Shown: in pieces, positions 45,121 to 53,971 of the stretch
Layout: the number at the start of each line of letters is the position of its first letter
How positions within the stretch are numbered: the first letter of the stretch is position 1
Origin: Roseateles_C aquae
GTDB taxonomy: Bacteria > Pseudomonadota > Gammaproteobacteria > Burkholderiales > Burkholderiaceae_C
Length of the DNA stretch: 64,000 nt
Reading direction: 5' to 3'
Assembly: GCF_032337115.1 (NCBI RefSeq)
Contig: NZ_JAVXZY010000004.1
Span: forward strand, 310,001-374,000
Translations under genes and position numbers: made by a program
The notes under the pieces: generated by a model
What the model saw: the letters and a program-made list of their open reading frames with translations, nothing else
What the model was told of the DNA's origin: nothing
Databases searched by the model: none

Positions 45121-46659
45121 TTACTTGTGATAAGCGGTCTCGCCGTGCGAGCTGATGTCCAGGCCCTCGCGCTCTTCCTCTTCGGAAACGCGCAGACCGA
45201 TGACCAGATCGACGATCTTGAAGGCGATCACCGAGACCACGGCCGACCAGATGATGGTCACGCCGACCGCCTTGGCCTGCACCAGCACCTGAGCGGCGAT
45301 CGAGTAGGCGTCCGGCGTCACCGTGGTGACCGTGACCCAGTCGCCGACAAAGCTCGGGCCGCCCAGGGCCGGCGAGTTGAACACGCCGGTCAGCAGCGCA
45401 CCGATGATGCCGCCGACGCCGTGCACGCCAAACACGTCCAGCGAGTCGTCCGCACCGATCAGCTTCTTCAGGCCCGAGACGCCCCAGAGGCAGGCAAAGC
45501 CGGCAATCACACCGATGATCAGCGCCCCACCGACACCAACATTACCGGCGGCCGGCGTGATGGCCACCAGGCCGGCGACGGCACCCGACGCGGCGCCCAG
45601 CATCGAGGCCTTGCCCTTGTGCAGCGCTTCACCAGCACTCCAGGCCAGCACGGCAGCGGCCGTGGCGACAAAGGTGTTGATGAAGGCCAGTGCGGCCGTG
45701 CCGTTCGCTTCCAGTGCCGAGCCGGCGTTGAAACCGAACCAGCCCACCCACAGCAGCGAGGCACCGACCATGGTCAGCGTCAGGCTGTGCGGCGTGAAGG
45801 CTTCCTTGCCATAGCCGATGCGCTTGCCGACCATGAAGGCGCCGACCAGACCAGCCACGGCGGCGTTGATGTGCACCACGGTGCCGCCGGCAAAGTCCAG
45901 CGCGCCCCACTGCCAGATCAGCCCGGCGGTACCGTTGACCTTGTCGACCACATCAGCGGCGGTGTAGGCATCCGGGCCGGCCCAGAACCAGACCATGTGA
46001 GCGATGGGCAGGTAGCTGAAGGTGAACCACAGCGTCATGAACAAGAGCACAGCCGAGAACTTGATGCGCTCGGCGAAGGCACCGACGATCAGGCAGGCGG
46101 TGATGCCGGCAAACGTCGCCTGGAAGGCGGCGAACACCAGTTCCGGAATGACCACGCCCTTGCTGAAGGTGGCGGCATTGGCGAAGGTGCCGGCGACGTT
46201 GTCCCAGATGCCCTTCATGAACAGTCTATCGGTGCCACCGATGAAGGCATTGCCCTCGGTGAACGCGAAGCTGTAGCCATACAGCACCCACAGCACGACG
46301 ATCAGCGAGAAGGTGACCATCACCTGCATCAGCACCGACAGCATGTTCTTGCTGCGCACCAGGCCGCCATAGAACAGCGCAAGACCCGGCACCGTCATCA
46401 TGATGACGAGCAGCGTGGACAGCATCATCCAGGTGGTGTCGCCCTTGTTGGGCACCAGCACCGGTGCAGAAGCGGCCTCAACGGCAGAGGCCGCAGCCGC
46501 GGGTGCCGGCGCCGAAGCAGCCGCCTCGGCCACAGGCGCCGCGACCGTGGCCACAGCGGCAGACGCCGCAGGCGCCGACGCAGCGGGGTCCTGCGCCCAG
46601 GCAGCAGGCGCACAGACCGCCGCGGCCAGGGCCAGACAAGCAAGCAGTTTCTTCATCAT
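45121..46659 (-). CDS. amtB: Ammonium transporter
   Basis: Amt/MEP/Rh channel for ammonium. The 512-residue protein has a signal peptide (KKLLACLALAAAVCAPAAWAQ), then a low-complexity Ala/Pro/Val stretch of about 50 residues that would lie in the periplasm, and then 11 helices with MMLSTLLVIMMTVPGLALFYGGLVRSKN and DFAGGTVVHINAAVAGLV (the His pair region). ATG at 46657-46659 with GGAGATTT upstream. Downstream of glnK; GlnK blocks AmtB when nitrogen is plentiful. Confidence 0.97.
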   Translation of the reverse strand: MMKKLLACLALAAAVCAPAAWAQDPAASAPAASAAVATVAAPVAEAAASAPAPAAAASAVEAASAPVLVPNKGDTTWMMLSTLLVIMMTVPGLALFYGGLVRSKNMLSVLMQVMVTFSLIVVLWVLYGYSFAFTEGNAFIGGTDRLFMKGIWDNVAGTFANAATFSKGVVIPELVFAAFQATFAGITACLIVGAFAERIKFSAVLLFMTLWFTFSYLPIAHMVWFWAGPDAYTAADVVDKVNGTAGLIWQWGALDFAGGTVVHINAAVAGLVGAFMVGKRIGYGKEAFTPHSLTLTMVGASLLWVGWFGFNAGSALEANGTAALAFINTFVATAAAVLAWSAGEALHKGKASMLGAASGAVAGLVAITPAAGNVGVGGALIIGVIAGFACLWGVSGLKKLIGADDSLDVFGVHGVGGIIGALLTGVFNSPALGGPSFVGDWVTVTTVTPDAYSIAAQVLVQAKAVGVTIIWSAVVSVIAFKIVDLVIGLRVSEEEEREGLDISSHGETAYHK

Positions 46660-46741
46660 CAAATCTCCAACGGTTCTGTTCCAGTGCCGCTGCGCGATGC
46701 ACGCGTCGCAGTCAGCCATTCAAACCACGCGGGGCCCGAGG

Positions 46742-46808
46742 CTCCGGCTCCGCCGGGCCTTCGGGCACGCCCCCTTTGAGGGGGCCGGCGAAGCCGGTAG
46801 GGGGTGGG
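46742..46808. repeat. Dispersed repeat between glnK and amtB
   Basis: Second copy of the repeat at 2101-2168. CCGGC-GAA-GCCGG forms a perfect hairpin between G-runs (TTGAGGGGG and GGGGGTGG). Like the atp copy it sits directly after a stop codon inside an operon, so it may affect mRNA processing between glnK and amtB. Confidence 0.6.
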
Positions 46809-46811
46809 CGA

Positions 46812-47150
46812 TCACAGCGCGTCCTGCCCGGTCTCACCGGTACGGATGCGCACCACCTGATCAAGCGGCGACACAAAGATCTTGCCGTCACCGATCTTGC
46901 CGGTGCGGGCCGCGCTCTCGATCGCTTCGATGACCTGATCGACCACCGCGTCGGCCACGGCCGCCTCGATCTTGACCTTGGGCAGGAAATCGACGACGTA
47001 CTCGGCGCCGCGGTACAGCTCGGTGTGCCCCTTCTGGCGGCCAAAGCCCTTGACCTCGGTGACGGTCAGGCCCTGCACGCCAATGGCGCTGAGGGCTTCA
47101 CGCACTTCGTCAAGCTTGAAGGGCTTGATGACGGCGGTGATCAGTTTCAT
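46812..47150 (-). CDS. glnK: P-II nitrogen regulatory protein
   Basis: 112-residue trimeric signal protein that reports nitrogen status. It has the PII signatures (MKLITAVIKPFKLDEVREAL; GFGRQKGHTELYRGAEY with the uridylylated Tyr51 in the T-loop; the C-terminal GKIGDGKIFV). ATG at 47148-47150 with GAGGAGCG upstream. Located between torF and amtB, the usual partner gene. Confidence 0.97.
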   Translation of the reverse strand: MKLITAVIKPFKLDEVREALSAIGVQGLTVTEVKGFGRQKGHTELYRGAEYVVDFLPKVKIEAAVADAVVDQVIEAIESAARTGKIGDGKIFVSPLDQVVRIRTGETGQDAL

Positions 47151-47176
47151 ATCGCGCTCCTCGTTTACGTGTCTGT

Positions 47177-47911
47177 TCAGAAAGTCTTCTTGACCGACAG
47201 CACCAGGGCGCTCTTGCCCAGGTTCTTGCCGGCGCCCAGGTAGGCATCGGTGCTGGTACCCACCACAGCGACGCCCCACAGGAAACCGGCGTAGTCCTTG
47301 TTCAAGGTCAGCGAATAATCGGTATACGAGTATTCGCCGCTGTGGCGGACGCTTTGATGACCGATGTGCGGCGTCAGCGTCATGCCATCGCCCAGGTCGA
47401 TCGCGGCACCGAGTTCCAGATAGCCGCTTCCCTTGGAGTCCGCAAAACCGAACAGATTGCTGGTGCTGTGCGAGTACTTGGCGGTGAACATGCCGAAGGT
47501 CAGCGCACCATAGATCTCCAGCGTGTTGGCGCTGGGGTTGAGCGCATTGCTCGGGTAGACGTACTGCAGCAGGCCCACGTCCAGCGTCAGCCCCTTGCTG
47601 ATCTCGGTCTTGTAGCCGCCGTACAGGTCGATCTCGACATTGGCATCGCCGCCACCGTCCTTGATCCACTTGATCGTCGAGGCCCAGGTCCCGATGTAGA
47701 AGCCGTTACCGAAGTCGTAGTCGGCACCGCCTTGCAGGGCCGGCTTCAGGCGGGTCTGCGAGATGCCACGGTAGCGATAGTCGGTCGTCACGCTGGCGTT
47801 GAAACTCAGCGGCGAGGCGGCCGCAGCAGGCTCCTCGGCGTGGGCCGGGGCGCTGGCGCCCAGCGAAGCAAGGGCAGCCAGGGCCACAGCGGCAAGAATC
47901 AGCTTGGACAT
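47177..47911 (-). CDS. TorF family putative outer-membrane porin
   Basis: 244-residue predicted beta-barrel: signal peptide (LILAAVALAALASLGASAPAHA), then alternating aromatic strands (SVTTDYRYRGISQT, the family start motif) and a C-terminal Phe (VLSVKKTF). Such proteins accompany glnK-amtB in many Burkholderiales and may admit small nitrogen compounds; that role is inference. First gene of the operon, preceded by sigma-54-type promoters. ATG 47909-47911 with CAGGAGT upstream. Confidence 0.9.
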   Translation of the reverse strand: MSKLILAAVALAALASLGASAPAHAEEPAAAASPLSFNASVTTDYRYRGISQTRLKPALQGGADYDFGNGFYIGTWASTIKWIKDGGGDANVEIDLYGGYKTEISKGLTLDVGLLQYVYPSNALNPSANTLEIYGALTFGMFTAKYSHSTSNLFGFADSKGSGYLELGAAIDLGDGMTLTPHIGHQSVRHSGEYSYTDYSLTLNKDYAGFLWGVAVVGTSTDAYLGAGKNLGKSALVLSVKKTF

Positions 47912-47962
47912 CACGGTACTCCTGAGGGTTGGATGGTTTGGAGGCAGACTCGAAGCCCTACC

Positions 47963-47978
47963 TGCAGCTTCCGTGCCA
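47963..47978 (-). promoter_or_regulatory. Sigma-54 promoter of torF-glnK-amtB
   Basis: Minus strand reads TGGCACGGAAGCTGCA, matching the TGGCAC-N5-TTGCW consensus with the invariant GG and GC at the right spacing (one mismatch in the -12 part). It would start transcription about 40 nt before the torF ATG. Confidence 0.85.
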
Positions 47979-47981
47979 ACC

Positions 47982-47997
47982 TGCAACTCCCCGGCCA
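47982..47997 (-). promoter_or_regulatory. Second sigma-54-like promoter
   Basis: TGGCCGGGGAGTTGCA on the minus strand, with perfect TTGCA and GG-N10-GC spacing but a weaker -24 box. It lies just upstream of the first and could be a tandem or decoy site. Confidence 0.5.
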
Positions 47998-48029
47998 AGC
48001 CAGCAGCGCAGGCACGGAACGCAACTTTG

Positions 48030-48046
48030 TGCACCAAGATGGCCCA
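48030..48046. promoter_or_regulatory. NtrC-type enhancer site 1
   Basis: TGCACC-AAGAT-GGCCCA fits the NtrC dyad TGCACC-N5-GGTGCA with a perfect left half. Located about 50 bp upstream of the sigma-54 -24 element. Confidence 0.65.
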
Positions 48047-48057
48047 CATCGACCGCA

Positions 48058-48074
48058 TGCGCCGCCCTGGTGCA
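48058..48074. promoter_or_regulatory. NtrC-type enhancer site 2
   Basis: TGCGCC-GCCCT-GGTGCA: 11 of 12 consensus bases with exact N5 spacing. With site 1 it gives two enhancer sites upstream of the sigma-54 promoters, the usual NtrC arrangement for glnK-amtB. Confidence 0.75.
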
Positions 48075-48155
48075 CGCCCCGTTTGTGTGCGCATGTCGCC
48101 ACGGCGACGATGTTGCGGGCAGAATCGGCGGCAACAAGCAGGGAGGAGACGCCGC

Positions 48156-49670
48156 ATGTCGCTGGCCATCATCCACAGCCGCGCGCTCGATGGCCTCAGC
48201 GCCGCGCCGGTGACCGTCGAGGTGCATCTGGCCAATGGCCTGCCCAGCTTCACCTTGGTCGGCCTGGCCGAGACCGAGGTCAAGGAAGCCCGCGAACGGG
48301 TGCGTGCCGCGCTGCAGAGCAGTGGCCTGCAATTCCCGGCCAATAAAAGAATCACGGTCAATCTGGCGCCGGCCGATCTGCCCAAGGAAGGCGGCCGCTT
48401 CGATCTGCCCATTGCCCTGGGCCTGCTGGCCGCCAGCGGGCAGATCGACGCCACCCGGCTCGATGCTCTGGAATGCGCCGGCGAGTTGTCGCTGGCCGGG
48501 GAACTGCGCCCGGTGCGCGGCGCGCTGGTGATGGGGCTGGCGCTGAAGACGGCGGGCAGCCGGCGCCAACTGCTGCTGCCTGCCGCCAGTGCCGCGGAGG
48601 CGGCGCTGGTGCAGGATATCGATGTGCGCAGCGCGAATCATTTGCTCGATGTGGTCGCCTGCCTGCTGCCCGGCGCCGAACAGGCACTGGCGCGTGCACA
48701 GGCCCAATTGCCGGTGCCCGAGACTGGCGGCCCGGACCTGGCCGATATCAAGGGTCAGGCCTTGCCCAAGCGGGCCTTGGAGATTGCCGCGGCCGGCGGC
48801 CACAGCCTCTTGCTGATGGGACCTCCGGGTACCGGCAAGTCGATGCTGGCGCAACGCCTCGCCGGACTCTTGCCGCCCTTAGATGAAAGCGAGGCCTTGG
48901 AGTCCGCCGCCGTGCTCAGCCTAGCCGGCCAGTTCGAGCTGCGGCGCTGGGGCCAGCGCGTGCTGCGCAGCCCGCACCACAGTGCTTCGGCAGTGGCCCT
49001 GGTTGGCGGTGGCTCGCCACCGCGCCCCGGCGAGATTTCCTTGGCCCAACATGGCGTCTTGTTCATGGATGAACTGCCCGAATTTCCGCGCGCCGCGCTG
49101 GAGGCCTTGCGCGAACCGATGGAGACCGGCCGCATCCTGATCTCGCGCGCCGCGCGCCAGGCCGAGTTCCCGGCGCGCTTTCAGCTGGTGGCCGCGATGA
49201 ACCCCTGCCCCTGCGGCAACTTGGGTCACAGCCAGAAGCTGTGCCGCTGCACACCCGATCAGATCAACCGTTATCAAGCCCGGCTGAGCGGCCCCTTCCT
49301 GGACCGCATCGACCTGCTGGTCGAAGTCCCTTTCGTGCCGCCCAAGGAACTCGGCCGCATGGCCGCGGGCGAAACCAGCGCCACGGTCGCCGAGCGGGTC
49401 GCCGCCGCCCGCCAACATGCGCTGGCCCGTCAACAGCGGCCCAATGCCGCGCTGGCGGCGCAGGAGCTGGAACAGCATGCGCCGCTGGACCCCGCAGCCC
49501 GGCAGCTGCTGGAGCAGGCCGCGGAGCGGCTGGTCTGGTCAGCGCGCAGCTTTCATCGCGTGCTGCGGGTGGCGCGAACGATTGCCGATCTGGCGGGCAG
49601 CGGCACGCTGCAAGCGCCCCATGTCGGTGAGGCGATTCAGCTGCGCCGAGGGCTGCCGGCAGCACCCTGA
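48156..49670 (+). CDS. comM: ComM-like AAA+ ATPase (YifB family Mg-chelatase-type)
   Basis: Hexameric AAA+ helicase that promotes branch migration in natural transformation. The 504-residue protein has an N-terminal Lon-like domain (LANGLPSFTLVGLAETEVKEARERVRAAL), Walker A GPPGTGKS (residues 222-229), Walker B VLFMDELPEF, and a C-terminal zinc/finger-loop segment (NPCPCGNLGH). GGGAGGAGAC precedes the ATG at 48156. Divergent from torF. Confidence 0.95.
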   Translation: MSLAIIHSRALDGLSAAPVTVEVHLANGLPSFTLVGLAETEVKEARERVRAALQSSGLQFPANKRITVNLAPADLPKEGGRFDLPIALGLLAASGQIDATRLDALECAGELSLAGELRPVRGALVMGLALKTAGSRRQLLLPAASAAEAALVQDIDVRSANHLLDVVACLLPGAEQALARAQAQLPVPETGGPDLADIKGQALPKRALEIAAAGGHSLLLMGPPGTGKSMLAQRLAGLLPPLDESEALESAAVLSLAGQFELRRWGQRVLRSPHHSASAVALVGGGSPPRPGEISLAQHGVLFMDELPEFPRAALEALREPMETGRILISRAARQAEFPARFQLVAAMNPCPCGNLGHSQKLCRCTPDQINRYQARLSGPFLDRIDLLVEVPFVPPKELGRMAAGETSATVAERVAAARQHALARQQRPNAALAAQELEQHAPLDPAARQLLEQAAERLVWSARSFHRVLRVARTIADLAGSGTLQAPHVGEAIQLRRGLPAAP

Positions 49671-49684
49671 GTCCTACGGCGTTC

Positions 49685-49709
49685 CAGTAGCGCAGCCGCG
49701 CCAGCACCG
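49685..49709. repeat. 25-bp copy of the 3' end of the histidine phosphatase gene
   Basis: Identical to 53481-53505, which encodes the last residues of the phosphatase (VLARLRY) plus part of its stop. The copy lies in the short comM-lipoprotein gap, where no gene uses it. It may be a fossil of a gene end. Confidence 0.7.
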
Positions 49710-49773
49710 CCGCCATCGCCACCATGCCTGGGCGGGCGCCGCGACAGATTGCACGCCTAGCCCGACGCCGTAC

Positions 49774-51111
49774 TCAGCGCGGCAGCGTGATCGGTGTCGT
49801 CACCCAGGACGACCAGAACGTGCTGCCAGCCGGCTTGGTGCGGACGGCGCCGGTGTACCAATTGGGTTCGGGAGCGCTATCGCTGTCTTCGCTGTAGGTC
49901 ACGCTCACCTGCGCACCGTACTTGAAGTACCAGCGCGGATTCCAGCCCAGCCCGTTCAGGTCAGGGAAGGTGTAGTCGACCGTCTTGCCGCCCTTGATCC
50001 AGGCGGAAGAGAAGCTGAAGCTCCAGATCGGGTCCTGGCCACTCGGATCCGGGTTGTCAAAGGTATCGACCCGGAAGGAGCTGCTCAGGCTGCCGGGCAA
50101 GGGGGTCCACTTGACCGTTGGGCGCGGATAAGCACTGTTAGGTGCCAATCCAAAAGCGATCGGATTGACGTTGGGCGGCAGTTGCACGGTTTGCCCGTTG
50201 CCGTCGAGTGAGCGATAGCCCGCCTGTCTTTGCGCTCGGCCATCACCCTGCGCGAGCAAGGCGGTGACGCCAACCGAGTAGTAGCCAGCCGGCAGCGCGC
50301 TCGCTGTCGGCAGCGTCGGGTAAGCCGTCGATGTCGACGAGCGGTTCAGGGCAATGGAGCCTTGCGCCGAACGCCAGGTGGCCGAGTACGACAGCGTTTC
50401 ACCCGCTCGCGCGGCGTCGGCAGCAAGACCGATGCGTTGTGTCGCCGTGAGCGGCACGCCCTTGGCCAGATCAAAGCTGAGTTGCATGTCCGTGCTTGTC
50501 TTCAGATCACGCTGATAGACGAAAAGATCCGCCACGTTGCTGGCGTCAAATCGTGTCAGCGAGGCATCAAAAGCAGCATCGCCGACCATGAAGCTGTGGC
50601 GATCGGCTTGCCAGCTGTTGCAGGCCTCGCTGCCGGTATAGGCCTGCATGCGAATATGGCAACGTGCGCTGCTGTCGGCATTCACAATGCTGGCGCGAAC
50701 CCTGTGCGTGGCGTCGCGGATGCTCTCAGAGCTTGACAGATCGACCTCCGCCGCTTCGTCGCGGGTCAGATAGAACGCGCTGACGGTCGCCGAGTCATTG
50801 GGCATGTCGGCCACCACCATCACGGCGTAGCGGCCGTCGACGTTGTCGACCTGGAAGCTGTACTTGCCATCGGCCGACGGCGCCAGCTTCCACGGGCCAT
50901 CGCCGTCTTGATAGGCAACCCAGACCTGCAGACCATTGGCCTTTGGCGGCAGCACGGTCACCTTGCCCGCATGACTGGTCGCACCCGAGCCACCGGCGCC
51001 GGGCGTCACCACCGTCGACGCACCACCTCCACCCCCACCGCCGCAGCCTACCAAGCCCGACACCAACAGCAGCGCCACCCAGGGCGCCAGCTTTTCCACG
51101 CCTCGAATCAT
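49774..51111 (-). CDS. Predicted lipoprotein of unknown function
   Basis: 445-residue secreted protein with a lipobox (LVSGLVGC, Cys23) followed at once by a run of seven glycines. The mature part is beta-rich with many Ser, Thr, Tyr and Trp. No known domain is recognised. GAGGAGCTG precedes the ATG. It lies 99 bp downstream of an O-acyltransferase gene on the same strand, so a cell-surface role is possible. Confidence 0.8.
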   Translation of the reverse strand: MIRGVEKLAPWVALLLVSGLVGCGGGGGGGASTVVTPGAGGSGATSHAGKVTVLPPKANGLQVWVAYQDGDGPWKLAPSADGKYSFQVDNVDGRYAVMVVADMPNDSATVSAFYLTRDEAAEVDLSSSESIRDATHRVRASIVNADSSARCHIRMQAYTGSEACNSWQADRHSFMVGDAAFDASLTRFDASNVADLFVYQRDLKTSTDMQLSFDLAKGVPLTATQRIGLAADAARAGETLSYSATWRSAQGSIALNRSSTSTAYPTLPTASALPAGYYSVGVTALLAQGDGRAQRQAGYRSLDGNGQTVQLPPNVNPIAFGLAPNSAYPRPTVKWTPLPGSLSSSFRVDTFDNPDPSGQDPIWSFSFSSAWIKGGKTVDYTFPDLNGLGWNPRWYFKYGAQVSVTYSEDSDSAPEPNWYTGAVRTKPAGSTFWSSWVTTPITLPR

Positions 51112-51210
51112 CAGCTCCTCCAGCTCTTTTCTAACCCAGCCCAGCCGGGCGACAGGCGCGCAATTCTGTCACCACCCGAGCGACGCCCGCCGCTGCACCG
51201 TCGAGCTGCC

Positions 51211-53193
51211 TCAGCGGGCAGGGCTTGAGGCCATGCTGTCGAACATGCCAAATCGCCGGGCCAGCTGCCTGGCGCCGGGGTTCGAGAGGTGGGCAAAGTC
51301 GCGATAGAGCGGCACCCCGAGCGGAAGTGGATCGCAATGCCCCGCAGGGCAGATGTATTCGTCCAGCCGTACCAAGCGCACACCCGCCTGGGCGGCAATC
51401 GCGGCGACGAACTCATGCACATCGTCGTTCAGCTCAGCAAACGCGGCCAACTCAAACTTGCAGCCCCGCTTGACGCCATCATCCAGCGTGAAGATGCCGG
51501 CATCCAGGCGCTTCAGGCAATCGCCGATATTGCGGCCATTGATTGGCGGCGGCATCACCAGCAGCGGCTCCTTGCCCAGAGCCTTGAGCAATTGAGCCGT
51601 GCGTACAAAGCTCGCGATCCGTTCGGCGAGCGCGAGTTGCTGGACCTGCTGGCCATCGAACAGCGGCTCGGCCATATAGGGCCAGAACGGCGAGGCCATC
51701 ACGACGTAATGAATCTCGGGCATGGCCTTCAGATAGTCCACGACACTCTGATTGAACGCCAGGCATTGCTGCGACCAGTGATGGTTGTATTCCCCCGCAT
51801 CGGGGTGCGGAACAAGAAATGCATTGGGGCTGCAGGCACTGCGTGTGGCCTGAACAAAACTCACCTCGGCCTCCACCAAGGCGCTGGCCAGATGCATTGC
51901 AAAGCTGTCGCCCCAGAGCAGCGTGTTGGGCCGCGCGCCGTGAACACAGTCCGGCTTGGGGCTGAAGGCCTGCTGGTACTCGCACGCGGGGTTCAGGCCA
52001 TAGTTCTTGCCCTGTATCGCATCCCAGCCCCGCTGCAAATAGTGAGTGGGCATGCGACCCGGGAAGCCTTCTGCCTGCTGAACGCCCAGTCCCAGGCAGA
52101 GCGGCACCAGCAAAGCCAGCGCCGCGGCAGCCGGCCCGGGCCGGCGCTGCCCACGCGAGGCATGGCGCAGCGGCCGCTCGACCAGCTGCAGGGTGAGGGT
52201 TGCCAACAGCAGCGAGAGCAGCGCCAGGCCCAGCATCACCGGCTGTGGTGCCTGCCCCAGGTACGCGATGCGCGCAAAGGCGAACAGCGGTTGATGCCAC
52301 AGATAGGCGCCATAGGAAATCAAGCCAACGGCGACCATCGGCCGTATCGCCAGCAGCCGCCCGACCCAGGTCTGCTCGGCGCAGGCAAGCAAGGCCACCG
52401 TGCCCAACACCGGCAGTAGGGTGAACAGGCTGGGCGTCGGCGTCCGGTAGTCGAAGCTGAGCGCGGCCAGCACCAGCGCCAGCATGCCCGCTGCGGCCAC
52501 CAGTTCACGCACCCAGCGACGCTGCTGCAATGCGGCCAGGGCGCCGGTGGGGCTCACAGCCAGCGCGGTGCCGGCCAGCAGTTCCCAGGCCCGGGTGTGG
52601 GGTAGAAAGAAGCCGGCCTGCGGGTGCAGCTGGCTGCTCCATTGCGCCAGGCCCAGCGACACAAGCGCCAAGCCCAGCGTCCAGTGCAGCAGCCGCGCGC
52701 GTTGCCAGCGCCAGCCGGCAGCCAGGGCCAGCGGCAGCACGATGTAGAACTGTTCTTCGACCGCCAGGCTCCAGCTGTGCAGCAGCGGCAGCGTTTCGGC
52801 GGCCGGCTCGAAATAGCCAGTCGTGCTCCAGAAATAGAAGTTCGAGCCAAACAGGGCCACCGCCGCTAGGCTCTGGCCAAAGCGCCTCAACTCATCCGGC
52901 AGCAGCAGCAGCAGCGCCAGGGGCAGGCAACACAGCAAGACCAGCAACAGCGCCGGCAGGATGCGCCGGGCCCGGCGTTCGTAAAAGTGCAGCAGCGAAA
53001 ATCGCCCCTGCTGAAGCTCCTTCAGCAGGATGCTGCTGATCAGATAGCCGGAAATAACAAAGAAGACATCGACGCCGATGAAACCGCCCGGAATTCCATT
53101 GAAACCGGCGTGGAACAGGATCACCGGCAGCACGGCCAGCGCACGCAGGCCGTCGATATCAGGGCGGTAGGGCAAAGAAGGGGAACTAGACAT
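51211..53193 (-). CDS. OafA/YrhL-type acyltransferase with C-terminal SGNH domain
   Basis: 660-residue protein: an N-terminal acyltransferase-3 membrane domain with about 10 helices (YRPDIDGLRALAVLPVILFHAGF and HSWSLAVEEQFY are signature motifs) joined to a periplasmic SGNH hydrolase domain (LLWGDSFAMH with the catalytic Ser; DFAHLSNPGA with the Asp and His). Such fusions O-acetylate surface polysaccharide or lipopolysaccharide. Start taken at ATG 53191-53193; an earlier start is possible. Confidence 0.93.
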   Translation of the reverse strand: MSSSPSLPYRPDIDGLRALAVLPVILFHAGFNGIPGGFIGVDVFFVISGYLISSILLKELQQGRFSLLHFYERRARRILPALLLVLLCCLPLALLLLLPDELRRFGQSLAAVALFGSNFYFWSTTGYFEPAAETLPLLHSWSLAVEEQFYIVLPLALAAGWRWQRARLLHWTLGLALVSLGLAQWSSQLHPQAGFFLPHTRAWELLAGTALAVSPTGALAALQQRRWVRELVAAAGMLALVLAALSFDYRTPTPSLFTLLPVLGTVALLACAEQTWVGRLLAIRPMVAVGLISYGAYLWHQPLFAFARIAYLGQAPQPVMLGLALLSLLLATLTLQLVERPLRHASRGQRRPGPAAAALALLVPLCLGLGVQQAEGFPGRMPTHYLQRGWDAIQGKNYGLNPACEYQQAFSPKPDCVHGARPNTLLWGDSFAMHLASALVEAEVSFVQATRSACSPNAFLVPHPDAGEYNHHWSQQCLAFNQSVVDYLKAMPEIHYVVMASPFWPYMAEPLFDGQQVQQLALAERIASFVRTAQLLKALGKEPLLVMPPPINGRNIGDCLKRLDAGIFTLDDGVKRGCKFELAAFAELNDDVHEFVAAIAAQAGVRLVRLDEYICPAGHCDPLPLGVPLYRDFAHLSNPGARQLARRFGMFDSMASSPAR

Positions 53194-53452
53194 CGGCAAC
53201 GGCAGCAAGGCTGATGACGAACCTGGCCCGGCCAGGACGAATACTGCGATGCCACCTGACGCTCGCCGCCCAAGCAGCCGCAGAGTGATAGCGATGCGAT
53301 GCAAGGCGAGAAGGAAGGGGCGAACTTGCGCGCGCCCCGCGTCAGTGCCACTGGATCATCACCAGCAAAGAAGCTGGCCTGATCAGCAGGCGACTACTGG
53401 CCGCATCATCATCTGGCCGCTCGTATACAGCGGCTAGTCTGGCTTCCCCTGG

Positions 53453-53480
53453 AAACCGTGCCGTAACCGCTGCACGGTTT
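53453..53480 (-). terminator. Possible terminator after the histidine phosphatase gene
   Basis: AAACCGTGC and GCACGGTTT pair perfectly over 9 bp around a 10-base loop, beginning right at the phosphatase stop on the minus strand. Only three Ts follow, so termination is plausible but weak. Confidence 0.5.
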
Positions 53481-53971
53481 CAGTAGCGCAGCCGCGCCAG
53501 CACCGGCGCCTCGCCAGCTTTGGGCACCAGCAGGAAGAGCTGATCGAACTGGTCCTCGGCAATCGCTGGTGGCTGTGCCACGCCCAGCGCCTGGATCAGC
53601 GCCGGCACCGTGTTGCTGTGGCCGACGACCAGCACGGCCTCATCGCCGCCATGGCTGCGCAAATGCTGAAGCAGCTTTTGTGGTTCACGAGCCGACACAA
53701 CGATCACGCTCAAGCCCAGGCGCCGTGCCAGCGGTTCGGCCAGTTGCCGGGTGCGCTGGTATTCGCTGCAATAGATGGCGCGGATGCCGCTGCCGGCCAG
53801 CATCTCGGCCAGGCGCTCGGCACGGGCCAGACCGGCCGGCGATAGCGGGCTGTCGCTGCTCGCATCGAGCTTCTCGCCGTGGCGAACGAGAAAAACTTGC
53901 TGCTGGGCCTGGCTGCTGCCGGCGGCCAGCAGGCCGGCCAGCAGTGCGACGGCACGGGCCGTGCGCTTCAT
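53480..53971 (-). CDS. Histidine phosphatase family protein (periplasmic)
   Basis: 163-residue branch of the phosphoglycerate-mutase superfamily. The catalytic RHG is at residues 30-32 (VFLVRHGEK) and the second His is in VVGHSNT. A signal peptide (ARAVALLAGLLAAGSSQA) suggests export. Substrate unknown. The ATG overlaps the glycine-zipper gene stop by 4 bp. Its 3' end is copied at 49685-49709. Confidence 0.92.
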   Translation of the reverse strand: MKRTARAVALLAGLLAAGSSQAQQQVFLVRHGEKLDASSDSPLSPAGLARAERLAEMLAGSGIRAIYCSEYQRTRQLAEPLARRLGLSVIVVSAREPQKLLQHLRSHGGDEAVLVVGHSNTVPALIQALGVAQPPAIAEDQFDQLFLLVPKAGEAPVLARLRY

